A stretch of 28,037 nucleotides of DNA from a virus. The stretch spans positions 1 to 28,037 of IMG/VR virus record IMGVR_UViG_3300045999_002802; one strand, 5' to 3'. The position numbers and the translations under genes are program-made. Positions 21,501 to 28,037 of the stretch are shown piece after piece (within the stretch, counting starts at the first letter, position 1; each line of letters begins with the position of its first letter). The notes below the pieces were generated by a model, which was given only the letters and a program-made list of their open reading frames with translations, ran no database searches and was not told the DNA's origin.

Positions 21501-22511
21501 AGCTGTCGAGACATCAAATGACGCTGATAAAGCGTACTCATTTATATCCTTACCAGCAACGCCAGTAATAAACATCTTAGTTCCGCTAGGATTAAATGCT
21601 ATTCCCTTTGGTGCAGTATCTTGAGCCGACACACTAAACGCATCTACAAACACTGAAGTAGAAACATCAAACCCAACAAAGTTCAACGTAGTCGCAGGCG
21701 CACTGTTCAACCTTTCATAGTTTTCAGTTGTCGAGTTTACATCCCACTCATTATTGGTTACGCCTGTCTGTGGCACTTCTTTCGTCACGCTTACCACGGG
21801 TGTCAGCACTGTCTTAGTCAGGCTGATTGTAGACAGCTCATTTGCTGTGAACGTCTTGGTCAGCGTACCCAGCGTTGCGTTTGTGTCAATGGTTGCGTAC
21901 TCAAGCCCTGTAGCACCTGAGTTAACAACTAGAGCCTGACCAGCAGTGCCGAGTGTAGATAAGCCTGTGCCGCCTTTAGCAGTGGTCAGTGTGCCTGTGG
22001 TTTGTGTCGCCAGGTTAATTGTTGTGGCGATTGCTGCGGTATCTTGAAACGCTGCGCCGTTATAAACGCGCATGGCAGTTGTCGATGTGTTGAAGTAAAT
22101 AGCACCTGTCACCAGAGCATTGCCATCATTATCAAGTGTCGGGTCTGATGCCTTAGCACCTAAGAACCTATCATCAAACAAGTCATAACTCGCAGCAGCG
22201 TTATTAGCCGCAGTTGTTGCCGTTGAGGCACTGGCAGATGCAGAGCTTGCAGAGCCTGATGCCGCACTAGCAGAAGCGGTTGCACTTGATGCAGAGCCGG
22301 TGGCAGAGCTTGCACTTGCTGCCGCGTTAGTTGCGTTTGTGTTGACCTCGCCAGCAACAGTATTGACTTGCCCTGACCATGTGTTTGTTGCAGTGATTAC
22401 AGCAGGCAGTGATGTGCCGTATAAAGTATCTGCGCGACTATCAAAGTTTGCTGGGTCACTTGTTAACGGTGGTGAACCTAGACTTGGAATGCTTTGCGTT
22501 ATTGTAGTCAT
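18567..22511 (-). CDS. Large receptor-binding tail fibre with 15 beta-propeller-like blades
   Basis: 1314 aa. About residues 1-280: a Ser/Ala coiled stretch (SASSATGSASSATASASAAS), then a fibre-like domain (DDRFLGAKASDPTLDNDGNA, GAIYFNTSTTAMRVYNG). Residues about 281-1225 hold fifteen ~51-residue repeats with core NPTGIAFNTDGTKMFIVG and DVNEYTLSTGF, in three arrays of five, separated by about 72-aa (GKTIEANSGVFVLTATSGAF) and 108-aa (TTYWIDINDMTANESAGSGK) domains. The C-terminus (MNKTQLDAVTDPNQITLGND) is non-repeated. The repeats resemble NHL/YVTN-type propeller blades. A chaperone gene follows. Host binding is inferred. Confidence 0.85.
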   Translation of the reverse strand: MTTITQSIPSLGSPPLTSDPANFDSRADTLYGTSLPAVITATNTWSGQVNTVAGEVNTNATNAAASASSATGSASSATASASAASGSASSASASASTATTAANNAAASYDLFDDRFLGAKASDPTLDNDGNALVTGAIYFNTSTTAMRVYNGAAFQDTAAIATTINLATQTTGTLTTAKGGTGLSTLGTAGQALVVNSGATGLEYATIDTNATLGTLTKTFTANELSTISLTKTVLTPVVSVTKEVPQTGVTNNEWDVNSTTENYERLNSAPATTLNFVGFDVSTSVFVDAFSVSAQDTAPKGIAFNPSGTKMFITGVAGKDINEYALSASFDVSTATFTQLFSVNSQDTNPTGLCFNADGTKMFIVGATGVDVNEYALSTGFDISTASFTRLFSVSAQDLYPQGLAFSPDGTKMFVVGGGGLDVNEYTLSTGFNISTATFVDSFSVSAQDSDPKGLAFNADGTKMFIVGAGQEVNQYSLSTGFDVSTATFVKLFSISSQENDPWAIAFNPSGTKMFIVGVTGDDVNEYTLDVATIALGTGSFVSADVGKTIEANSGVFVLTATSGAFVETTAPTSYNQVASGDWDMYGVVYNAVDGDLELSGYVNGFDLTVASFTQTFSVSAQEINPTGIAFNTDGTKMFIVGFDGDDVNEYTLSTGFNVSTASFVDAFSVSAQEINPTGLAFNTNGTKMFIVGSDGDDVNEYTLSTGFDVSTASFVDAFSVSAQETIPQDIAFNTNGTKMFIVGSAGVDVNEYTLSTGFDVSTATFVDSFSVSAQETEPRGIAFNTNGTKMFIVGDTGDDVNEYTLSTGFDVSTASFTRLFSVSAQESNPEAIAFSTDGTKMFIVGRSGDDVNEYSTGSAFITSGYQPVHTKASIDTTYWIDINDMTANESAGSGKVLYALSNDNRISYTVVSETLGARDIVRNNAGTWQYNSNGTYASETWTNATTNAELPALAQAMEGASSLVGTFDVSTASFTQAFSVSAQDTTPKGIAFNSTGTKMFIVGNDGDDVNEYSLSTGFDVSTASYVRVFSVSAQTTSPGGLTFNPAGTKMFVVDSVASAILEYTLSTGFNVSTASYIQSLDVTAQETDARGVAFNTTGTKMFVVGVSGDDVNEYTLSTAFNISTASFVDSFSVASQENSPQGIAFNTDGTKMFILGTTGDDVNEYALSTGFDVSTASFTQLFSVASEDTSPQHLAFSPDGTKMFITGQIGFDVNQYSLGSTSYPNQMNKTQLDAVTDPNQITLGNDFDLAIIFNLTSGTTVPSSNGVSINYDANVLNEGAILGTDYDFDAPAGDKARITALIAGNYKVRVV
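18843..19604 (-). repeat. Blade array 3 (five ~153-bp repeats)
   Basis: GTKMF motifs near 19502, 19350, 19196, 19043 and 18890. The second blade is irregular (FVVDSVASAILEYTL lacks the DDVN turn) and the third has a shifted core (LDVTAQETDARGVAFN). Confidence 0.85.
19932..20690 (-). repeat. Blade array 2 (five ~153-bp repeats)
   Basis: GTKMF motifs near 20590, 20437, 20281, 20131 and 19978. The most uniform array: four of five blades share FNTNGTKMFIVG or FNTDGTKMFIVG and VNEYTLSTG almost exactly. Confidence 0.85.
20920..21671 (-). repeat. Blade array 1 (five ~153-bp repeats)
   Basis: GTKMF motifs near 21570, 21417, 21267, 21113 and 20960 at a ~153-bp period. The blades share protein sequence (FDVSTATF, GTKMFIVG, NEYTLS) but use many different synonymous codons, so the copies are old or selected at protein level. 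Most diverged of the three arrays. Confidence 0.85.
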
Positions 22512-23566
22512 CAGACTCGCTCCAGCTCAAAATTCAAAATAACATTTTCGGGATATTGTAAATTGATACTAAAATCACGGTAATACCCAAGCATTGACAC
22601 CGCTTCAAAGTAACCATCAGTTGCATTATCAATGCCGTACCAGAAGGCAGGCTCTGCGTTAAGCAGGTCTCTCGTTTCAATTATTTTATTGACAGCAATT
22701 TTATCACAGAAAACAGTCTGCTTGCTTTTCGGGATATTCCTTCTTTTTACCAAAATCGCATTGCCTTCATCGTCTCTGGTAACAGTTGAAAAGTTCAAGA
22801 TGTCGCTAATGGCATTGTATTGTGTTCTGCCAAAGATAACTTCACGCCCTACGCCAAGCGCAGCCAGTTCTGCGTTGCCTGATGTTGCAGTCAAAGTAAC
22901 CGTCACGATGCAGTCGGTATAAGGTGGAATGTTGAAAAAGTTTAAGCTCTTCTGCGTTGTGAATGGCACTGTCAGGTGTTCATACCATGTGCGAACAATT
23001 CGAGTATTTAAACTGCCCGTTGAGGTAAAGATAGTGCCGCCACCCAGCACACTGGTAACTGTCACTGTGTAGGAGTTAGCCTGTATGCCATCGAGACAGA
23101 TACTGTCGATTCGTTTACCTGGTGCGAAAACAACAGTAAATGTCAGAGGCACACTAGTTCGATTGTTTCTGTCGTAGTCAAACAATCGGAAGCGGTTAGT
23201 CTTGCCGATATACTTCCATTTTGTGGTGTCGGTCAACGGGTTGCCAGTGTTAGCCGCAACCAGCGATTGATAGAGATCATGATTAGCCAAGTCGGTAACG
23301 ATGTCACCAAGATCGCAAGATGACCCAGAAGCATAGATTGGATAAACAATGCCTGCTTCAGTCCAGTACGCACCTTCTGCAAGGGTTTGCCCGACATTGC
23401 CATTCTGCAAAGATCGCCAGACCGTTTGCGGATCACCGTAGACAGATGCAAGGCCGACCAAAGCATTTATGGCATAGGTTGTCCCAGCGTTATACGTTGC
23501 TGCAACCTCCTCTGGCACTGTGCTGGATGTGATTGATGTTATCGCAATGGGCGGGATTACTTTCAT
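22511..23566 (-). CDS. Minor tail protein, probable fibre-attachment/baseplate component (351 aa)
   Basis: Between tape measure and fibre. N-terminal part contains a carbohydrate-binding-like module (YAINALVGLASVYGDPQTVW, GAYWTEAGIVYPIYA, TKWKYIGKTN), typical of small chitin-type folds in tail proteins. The rest is beta-rich (VPFTTQKSLNFFNIPPYTDC) and ends in a conserved-looking FWYGIDNATDGYFEAVSMLG. Both ends overlap neighbours by short ATGA/TGATG junctions. Likely a hub or tip protein linking the tube to the fibre; role inferred from position. Confidence 0.6.
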   Translation of the reverse strand: MKVIPPIAITSITSSTVPEEVAATYNAGTTYAINALVGLASVYGDPQTVWRSLQNGNVGQTLAEGAYWTEAGIVYPIYASGSSCDLGDIVTDLANHDLYQSLVAANTGNPLTDTTKWKYIGKTNRFRLFDYDRNNRTSVPLTFTVVFAPGKRIDSICLDGIQANSYTVTVTSVLGGGTIFTSTGSLNTRIVRTWYEHLTVPFTTQKSLNFFNIPPYTDCIVTVTLTATSGNAELAALGVGREVIFGRTQYNAISDILNFSTVTRDDEGNAILVKRRNIPKSKQTVFCDKIAVNKIIETRDLLNAEPAFWYGIDNATDGYFEAVSMLGYYRDFSINLQYPENVILNFELERV

Positions 23567-26500
23567 GCTGCCACCGTTACAAGTGAGTCACCATCTCTGG
23601 TCACGCGCAGCAACAAGTCTGCTGTGCGCTTGGTGTAAAAAGCCATGTTACGCATTTCGGTTAGCATATCACGCATTTCGCTCATCATGCCCCCGTTGTT
23701 GCGGTTGCGCGGATCACTCGCAGTTAGTACTTCCTCGCCTTTGTGCAATTCAGCCCTAAAACCGTTAAACGGAACATTTCTAATACCGCCGAAACCTATT
23801 CCATCTAACCTGCCGCGTTCAGCCTGACCAAGCGTTGCAGCCCTTTCCAACAAGACATCGGCAGAGCCAGAGGATAACAGGAACTCTCTATCAGCAGGCG
23901 ATACCTGACCGCCAAGAGCCTCGACCCACTGCTTTGTAAACTGGGTTAGTTGCTCAGACATTGGCGCAGATGTTACGCCCCTGCCTTCCTCTGCTGCTGT
24001 ACCCAAGAACAAGCCACTGCCCTGACCCTTTTCATCAAAGCCACCAAAAGGATTGTTGCTGAAGTTAACATTAAGGCCAGCCGCTTTTGCGATCTCGGTT
24101 AATGAGGCATCGTATTTTCTGAAAACATCAATTACCTCATTTGCTGACGCTTGATCTTCGCGCCTTGCAAAGCCAACAGGAGCAAAGCCAGAGGCAAAGG
24201 CATCAACAGCAAACTTTCGGTCAGCAGATGCACCAGGCGCATCGTGAATCAACAGGCCAGCGTTGCTAGAGGTTGTTGGCTTTTTAGCAAGTGCAGCAGC
24301 AGCAGCAGCAGCAAGTGCAGCCGCAGCCAGTAAAGGGTTAGCCATAATAAATGCGGTTGCCGCAGTTGCACCACCGGATATTGCAGAACCTACAGCAGCA
24401 GCACCGCCGCTTATTGCAGTGCCTACTGACCCAGCAGCAGAGGCTATTGTTGCACCTATACCAGTACCAGCAGCAGCACCACCAGCAGTTCCAGCGGCAG
24501 CAGTACCAGCAGCAGCACTGCCACCAGTTATTGCAGAGGTGACAGCCTTAGCAGCAGCGTTTGCAACAGCACTCGTTGCAGCACTGGTAACAGATGCGCC
24601 AGCAGACCCACCACGACCACCGCCACTGCTAATGCCGACAAATTCCATCAGCTTGGACGCAGCCCACTCGGCGAGCATCCGCTGAATCATCGTGCTGAAT
24701 GCTTTCGCGATATTGTCAAAAGCGTTTCTGCCATTATTGAAAATGTCGATAAAGCTTGTGGTCAGGTATTCGTGAGTTCTGGATATTGCCTCTTCTTGCC
24801 GTCTTTGCGACTCTATTTCAGCCGCTGCGCGTTGTTCTGAGCCGCGAGTGGATAGCTTAGTCCATACATCTACCGCTTCTTGGTTGCGCTCTGCGGCTGC
24901 GGTAGCTGCATCAGTAGCATCTCTCTGGTCATACAGCGAGTTTATTGATGCTTCGATGGCAATCATTTGTTCAGTAGTTAATGCTGTGCCAGCACTCATC
25001 ACCGCGTTGTAGATTGCTTGTTGTCGCTCATTCAAAACTAGCTGGATTTCTGCGCGTTTGTTTTCTGTTACCAGTTTGTTTGTATGCTCGACAGCCTTTT
25101 CCCTAGCAAGGTTCAGTGCTTCTTGTGCAGCCTGGCTAGATTTTAATTCTGCCCTTTCATCAAACAGTGCAGATGCAGATGCAATAATTGCTTCTTTCTG
25201 GTCGTCTGTTAATTCAATGCCTTTAATTTTTGTCGCGTTAAGAATAAACAATTCACGCTCAGACAGTTGCAGTGCAGCCCTTTCCGCATCAAGTTCTGTA
25301 ACCTTTGCCATGATGGCTAGTGATGCTTCTTCTTCGGCAGCAGTCATTGCCACAATCGCAGTAGTTGCGGTTGTTGTACTGCCACCCATTGCTGTGATTG
25401 CAATTTCAAGCTCTGCTATTTCGCGCTCAAGGTTTAATGCTTCTGCTGAGTTTTCACCCATTGCCGCAGTAATGTTCTGGTGATTTGCGCGTGATGATAC
25501 AAGCCTGCCTTGCAAGTCATCTAAACTGCCGACATACGAGGACAATATCCGATTGTGGTTTTCTTCTGTTCTGGCAAGCGCAGCAGTTTCAGCCTCAAGT
25601 GCTTCTGTCTCCTGCCGGTTGTCGTACATCATCTTGCCAAGCACTGCCAGCGTTGATACAACACCGACAATGATGCCAACTGGACCACCCAGCAGCGTCA
25701 AGGCAACACGCAAAGCACCTGCCGCTGTAGTTGCCACTGTCATGCCGCCGACTGTTGCAGACATCGCTCCGACAAGGCCAACAACACCTTTTGCAGCAAA
25801 CATTGATGCAGCAATACCGGCAACCGTTGCAACCGTATCAAGGTTCTCTGACAGGAAAACAAGCGCAGCACCAGTTGCACCCACGACACCTTTGACAGCC
25901 TCGCTTGAGCCAACAAACTCCATCATGTTGTTGTTGGCAACAGTCATATTCTGTTCAAAGGTTGCAGACATCTTTGTAAATGTCGCATCAATCTCGCCAG
26001 AGGCTTGCTGCAATGCTGTAACAACAATCTCAGCAGTAATGCCGCCTTCTGCCGCAAAGTCTCGCAGTTCACCACGGGTCATCCGCAAACTGTCAGCAAT
26101 GGCCTGCATCAGTATCGGTGATTGCTCTGATACTGAGTTAAATTCATCGCCGCGCAGTGCGCCTGCCGCCAAGCCTTGTGATAACTGTGTAATCGCGTTT
26201 GATGCTTCCTGTGCGCTTGCACCAGAAACCGCAAATGATTTGTTGATGGTATCTGTGAGGTCGATTAACTCAGCCTGATCTAGATTTAGGTTGGCCGTTG
26301 CGCGTGACAGCCTTGTGTACAGTCCAGCCGTAGCCTCAAAACTAGCGCGTGAGTCGTTAGCAACTCGCATCAATACTGCTTGGGTTGTAGAAAGGTTTTC
26401 TGTCGCACCCTGCACAGTCTTAAGCTGGTTGGTTGCGTTTTGCCATGCGTCAGCGTATTCGATAGCCTGCCGAACAACCATTGAGCCGCCCAGCGCAACT

Positions 26501-26670
26501 ATTGCCGCGCCAGCAGCCTTTGCAGCACTTGTTAAGCCGCCAGTGGTTTTGGTGAGTTTATCGGTAGACTTGTCGGCATCATCGCTGGACGCAGCAAGGC
26601 CATCCAGCGATTTGCGACCTTTATCGACTTCGGAGCTATCGACCTTAATTCGTAAAGTAACGTCAGTCAC
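23563..26670 (-). CDS. Tail tape measure protein
   Basis: 1035 aa from a GTG at 26670. Residues about 70-230 match the tape-measure N-terminal domain (SRASFEATAGLYTRLSRATA, AGALRGDEFNSVSEQSPILM, GELRDFAAEGGITAEIVVTA). Hydrophobic stretches near 290-345 (GGPVGIIVGVVSTLAVLG) and about 770-790 are likely membrane-insertion segments. Long coiled coils fill 360-640. An Ala-rich stretch is encoded by a GCA/TGC microsatellite near 24290-24310. Sets tail length and is ejected with DNA. The preceding GT frame ends 8 nt inside this start, so coupling is probable. Confidence 0.92.
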   Translation of the reverse strand: MTDVTLRIKVDSSEVDKGRKSLDGLAASSDDADKSTDKLTKTTGGLTSAAKAAGAAIVALGGSMVVRQAIEYADAWQNATNQLKTVQGATENLSTTQAVLMRVANDSRASFEATAGLYTRLSRATANLNLDQAELIDLTDTINKSFAVSGASAQEASNAITQLSQGLAAGALRGDEFNSVSEQSPILMQAIADSLRMTRGELRDFAAEGGITAEIVVTALQQASGEIDATFTKMSATFEQNMTVANNNMMEFVGSSEAVKGVVGATGAALVFLSENLDTVATVAGIAASMFAAKGVVGLVGAMSATVGGMTVATTAAGALRVALTLLGGPVGIIVGVVSTLAVLGKMMYDNRQETEALEAETAALARTEENHNRILSSYVGSLDDLQGRLVSSRANHQNITAAMGENSAEALNLEREIAELEIAITAMGGSTTTATTAIVAMTAAEEEASLAIMAKVTELDAERAALQLSERELFILNATKIKGIELTDDQKEAIIASASALFDERAELKSSQAAQEALNLAREKAVEHTNKLVTENKRAEIQLVLNERQQAIYNAVMSAGTALTTEQMIAIEASINSLYDQRDATDAATAAAERNQEAVDVWTKLSTRGSEQRAAAEIESQRRQEEAISRTHEYLTTSFIDIFNNGRNAFDNIAKAFSTMIQRMLAEWAASKLMEFVGISSGGGRGGSAGASVTSAATSAVANAAAKAVTSAITGGSAAAGTAAAGTAGGAAAGTGIGATIASAAGSVGTAISGGAAAVGSAISGGATAATAFIMANPLLAAAALAAAAAAALAKKPTTSSNAGLLIHDAPGASADRKFAVDAFASGFAPVGFARREDQASANEVIDVFRKYDASLTEIAKAAGLNVNFSNNPFGGFDEKGQGSGLFLGTAAEEGRGVTSAPMSEQLTQFTKQWVEALGGQVSPADREFLLSSGSADVLLERAATLGQAERGRLDGIGFGGIRNVPFNGFRAELHKGEEVLTASDPRNRNNGGMMSEMRDMLTEMRNMAFYTKRTADLLLRVTRDGDSLVTVAA

Positions 26671-27426
26671 TATCAGCCCCCATAAATACCAAGTCTATTC
26701 GCCTAAGAGCAATGCGCTCCCATAGCTCTAATTGTACCGCATAAAACCAGCAAAAATCCTGTACATCCTGAGCCGTCATTGCTTTGCGGGTTTTAGAATC
26801 TATCAGGCTGCGTATTTGGCAATAATAATCCCAAACATGTAGCCCGTACTCTGGTGCTGGTACTGCGTCAGCAAGTTGATCTGGGATAACGCCTGTTTGA
26901 CGCTTGATGCTCTCTAAATGTACCCGCAGTGCAATGCCATCTTCTTGTGGTGTCGCCAGCGTTATTTCTGATCGTGCATAATTTACAAGCCCTGCAATCA
27001 GGGCATCATAAAATTTGCGTTGCTATGTACCGCAGCATCAACCTGCTCTTTTACCCACGGTAAGCTGACAGACTTGTAAAGCTCAATTGCAGCATCAAAA
27101 GAAAACTGCTGATCTTTGCCGTGAAAGAATATTGTCCGTGAATCATCAGTGCGCCAGCCTAAAGTAGAACGAGCCAGCAGTTGTGTGCCTCTTTCGTTTG
27201 CTTCGGTAACAATATCCATTTTTTCTTTTTTGTTAGCCGCAACCTTGATTGACTGGTTCGATACTTCGCGAACAGCAGCCTGATACCTTTCAGAGTAACG
27301 ACCAACAACAGTGATAAAGATGCCAAGCCCCTGACCGTTGACAGGGTTCTTTAGCTCAACATCAACACCCTCATTTGATTTTGTGCCTAGATCAAACTGA
27401 TCCAAGCTCATCGCTTTCTTGTTCAT
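26663..27426 (-). CDS. Tail assembly chaperone GT (made by -1 frameshift)
   Basis: If ribosomes slip at 27010-27016, the 139 residues from the G frame join a 115-codon extension: YDALIAGLVNYARSEITLAT... ending WERIALRRIDLVFMGADSD. The extension has no start of its own except a late ATG (about 40 codons), yet is open for its whole length and contains HVWDYYCQIRSLIDSKTRKA, which resembles T-type chaperones. It ends inside the tape measure start (TGA at 26663-26665). In lambda the same G/GT pair binds tape measure and recruits tube subunits. Total 254 aa. Confidence 0.78.
26989..27016 (-). promoter_or_regulatory. Programmed -1 frameshift site with downstream hairpin
   Basis: The heptamer A-AAT-TTT (27016-27010) is a canonical X-XXY-YYZ site in the G frame. 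After a 5-nt spacer, GCCCT (27004-27000) pairs with AGGGC (26993-26989) around a 6-nt loop that contains part of the G stop codon. Slipping by -1 enters the open extension frame. Confidence 0.8.
26998..27426 (-). CDS. Tail assembly chaperone G
   Basis: 142 aa with GAGGAT upstream of ATG 27426. It lies between tube and tape measure, the position of lambda G. Charged, helical; core GLGIFITVVGRYSERYQAAV and RTIFFHGKDQQFSFDAAIEL fits phage tail-tube-associated chaperones. Ends NANFMMP with the slippery site just before the stop. Expected to be made in excess of the GT fusion. Confidence 0.8.
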   Translation of the reverse strand: MNKKAMSLDQFDLGTKSNEGVDVELKNPVNGQGLGIFITVVGRYSERYQAAVREVSNQSIKVAANKKEKMDIVTEANERGTQLLARSTLGWRTDDSRTIFFHGKDQQFSFDAAIELYKSVSLPWVKEQVDAAVHSNANFMMP

Positions 27427-27471
27427 TCGTATATCCTCGCGGTTTGGTTTAATGCCCTTACCGCCCCGCCG

Positions 27472-27489
27472 CTAGTCCGCGAGGACTAG
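27472..27489. other. Intergenic hairpin between tail tube and G
   Basis: CTAGTCC-GCGA-GGACTAG, a perfect 7-bp stem with a 4-nt loop, inside the 86-bp gap 27427-27512. No U tract follows on either strand, so it is not a simple terminator. It may stabilise or process mRNA, or trim expression between abundant tube and scarcer chaperone. Confidence 0.55.
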
Positions 27490-27512
27490 TTGGCAGGACG
27501 GCAGGTACTCGG

Positions 27513-28037
27513 TTAAGCTACTGCGCTATCCTGTATAACTATCGTTGTTTCGTCAAAAGCCAAAGCAGCACCGCCGTCTACGTTCAGTCGCGCACTAAAA
27601 GGATAAGTACGCATAATTGCATCGCCATCATCTGGTGAGTCACCAGTGATTCGGATTTTCGGTATTGAGAAGCCCATAAAGTCAGCAGCGTCAGTCTCAT
27701 CAGCAGCAGCAGCAACAATCAGGCTGATTTCAGTTTCTGCATCGTAAAGCGCAGAAAGGGTTTGATCACGCAGCATTGCCATGAACTGACCAGTCACCAC
27801 GATCTGATTACGGAACACATCACCAGACTCGTTGCTGCCGATCTCTGCGCCTGTTGGTGCTGCGCCGTTGGCAATCTGTATATTCACAGCAGTCACAGGA
27901 ATTGCAGTGCCATTGATGAAAATACGACCATTGATGGATGCAATGATGCCGGTCTGCGTTTCAGCAGTTGGGCTGGTCATTACCTGTGAGCCAGACAGTG
28001 CGCGTGACAGGCCAGCCAGTGTAGCTGACATTGTTCT
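27513..28037 (-). CDS. Major tail tube protein, C-terminal part (cut by window edge)
   Basis: Open to the right edge; an internal ATG at 28031 is preceded by coding codons (Arg-Thr), so the real start lies outside. The visible 172+ residues are beta-rich and mostly neutral: INGRIFINGTAIPVTAVNIQ, VTGQFMAMLRDQTLSALYDA, FMGFSIPKIRITGDSPDDGD and YPFSARLNVDGG, fitting siphovirus tube proteins. Position ahead of G/GT and tape measure supports this. Confidence 0.72.
   Translation of the reverse strand, partial: RTMSATLAGLSRALSGSQVMTSPTAETQTGIIASINGRIFINGTAIPVTAVNIQIANGAAPTGAEIGSNESGDVFRNQIVVTGQFMAMLRDQTLSALYDAETEISLIVAAAADETDAADFMGFSIPKIRITGDSPDDGDAIMRTYPFSARLNVDGGAALAFDETTIVIQDSAVA

Noticed and set aside
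18843-21671. CRISPR array or mobile repeats
   Set aside because: The regular repeats are in-frame protein blades with diverged DNA, not identical repeats with unique spacers.
24285-24315. TGC/GCA triplet run as a functional repeat
   Set aside because: It encodes an alanine-rich stretch of the tape measure and is explained by that composition.
25553-26278. Plus-strand open frame of 241 aa
   Set aside because: Complementary to the tape measure; its Ala/Ser/Pro-rich composition is a mirror of the alanine-rich helices in that gene.

Overview
The window is most of the genome of an uncultured tailed bacteriophage with siphovirus architecture. It carries a terminase pair, a DUF4055-type portal, an F-like minor head protein, a scaffold and capsid protein, a tail tube, a lambda G/GT-style chaperone frameshift, a tape measure, a large fibre and a lysis cassette. 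Genes are tightly packed with ATGA or TAATG junctions and good Shine-Dalgarno sites. Lambda-like replication (O/P), NinG and SSAP/YqaJ recombination genes suggest a Gram-negative, probably proteobacterial host; that is inference. No integrase, CI-like repressor, tRNA, IS or CRISPR array was seen. No gene-free stretch exceeds about 205 bp.

Layout. (1) 1-5834, minus: packaging and head genes read leftward (small basic proteins, TerS, TerL, portal, head morphogenesis, scaffold, major capsid), with the capsid gene running off the left edge. (2) 5857-7332, minus: a rho-independent terminator, a 61-aa protein and a metallophosphoesterase with an HTH-like N-terminus. (3) 7333-8630: a divergent regulatory region with three TGCAATA half-sites, then a plus-strand cluster of five small genes including a ribbon-helix-helix protein and a 28-aa membrane peptide. 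(4) 8627-12948, minus: an early replication arm read leftward (unknown gene, ribbon-helix-helix protein, O-like, P-like, DUF551-like, HTH, NinB-like, an ABC-ATPase/GNAT fusion, NinG). (5) 12949-13084: a divergent control region with three 18-bp operators over two predicted promoters. (6) 13085-16669, plus: a recombination arm (annealing protein, YqaJ exonuclease, SSB-like protein, MazG, HTH regulator) followed by small genes. (7) 16649-28037, minus: tail tube (entering from the right edge), G/GT chaperones, tape measure, minor tail protein, propeller-repeat fibre, fibre chaperone, membrane/holin proteins and GH24 endolysin.

Capsid runs off the left end and tail tube comes in from the right end, in the same direction. 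The genome is therefore probably circularly permuted or circular, and the missing piece should hold the capsid C-terminus, head-tail connectors and the tube N-terminus.

Most notable points: an OOP-like antisense RNA (perfect extended -10 plus terminator hairpin) between a ribbon-helix-helix gene and the O-like gene; a compact divergent operator set with a fourth copy at the 3' end of a small HTH gene; a -1 frameshift site with a hairpin 5 nt downstream that yields an otherwise start-less 115-codon extension; a 1314-aa fibre with fifteen ~51-aa blades arranged exactly 5+5+5; a candidate origin inside the O-like gene; and a 200-nt out-of-frame O/P overlap.
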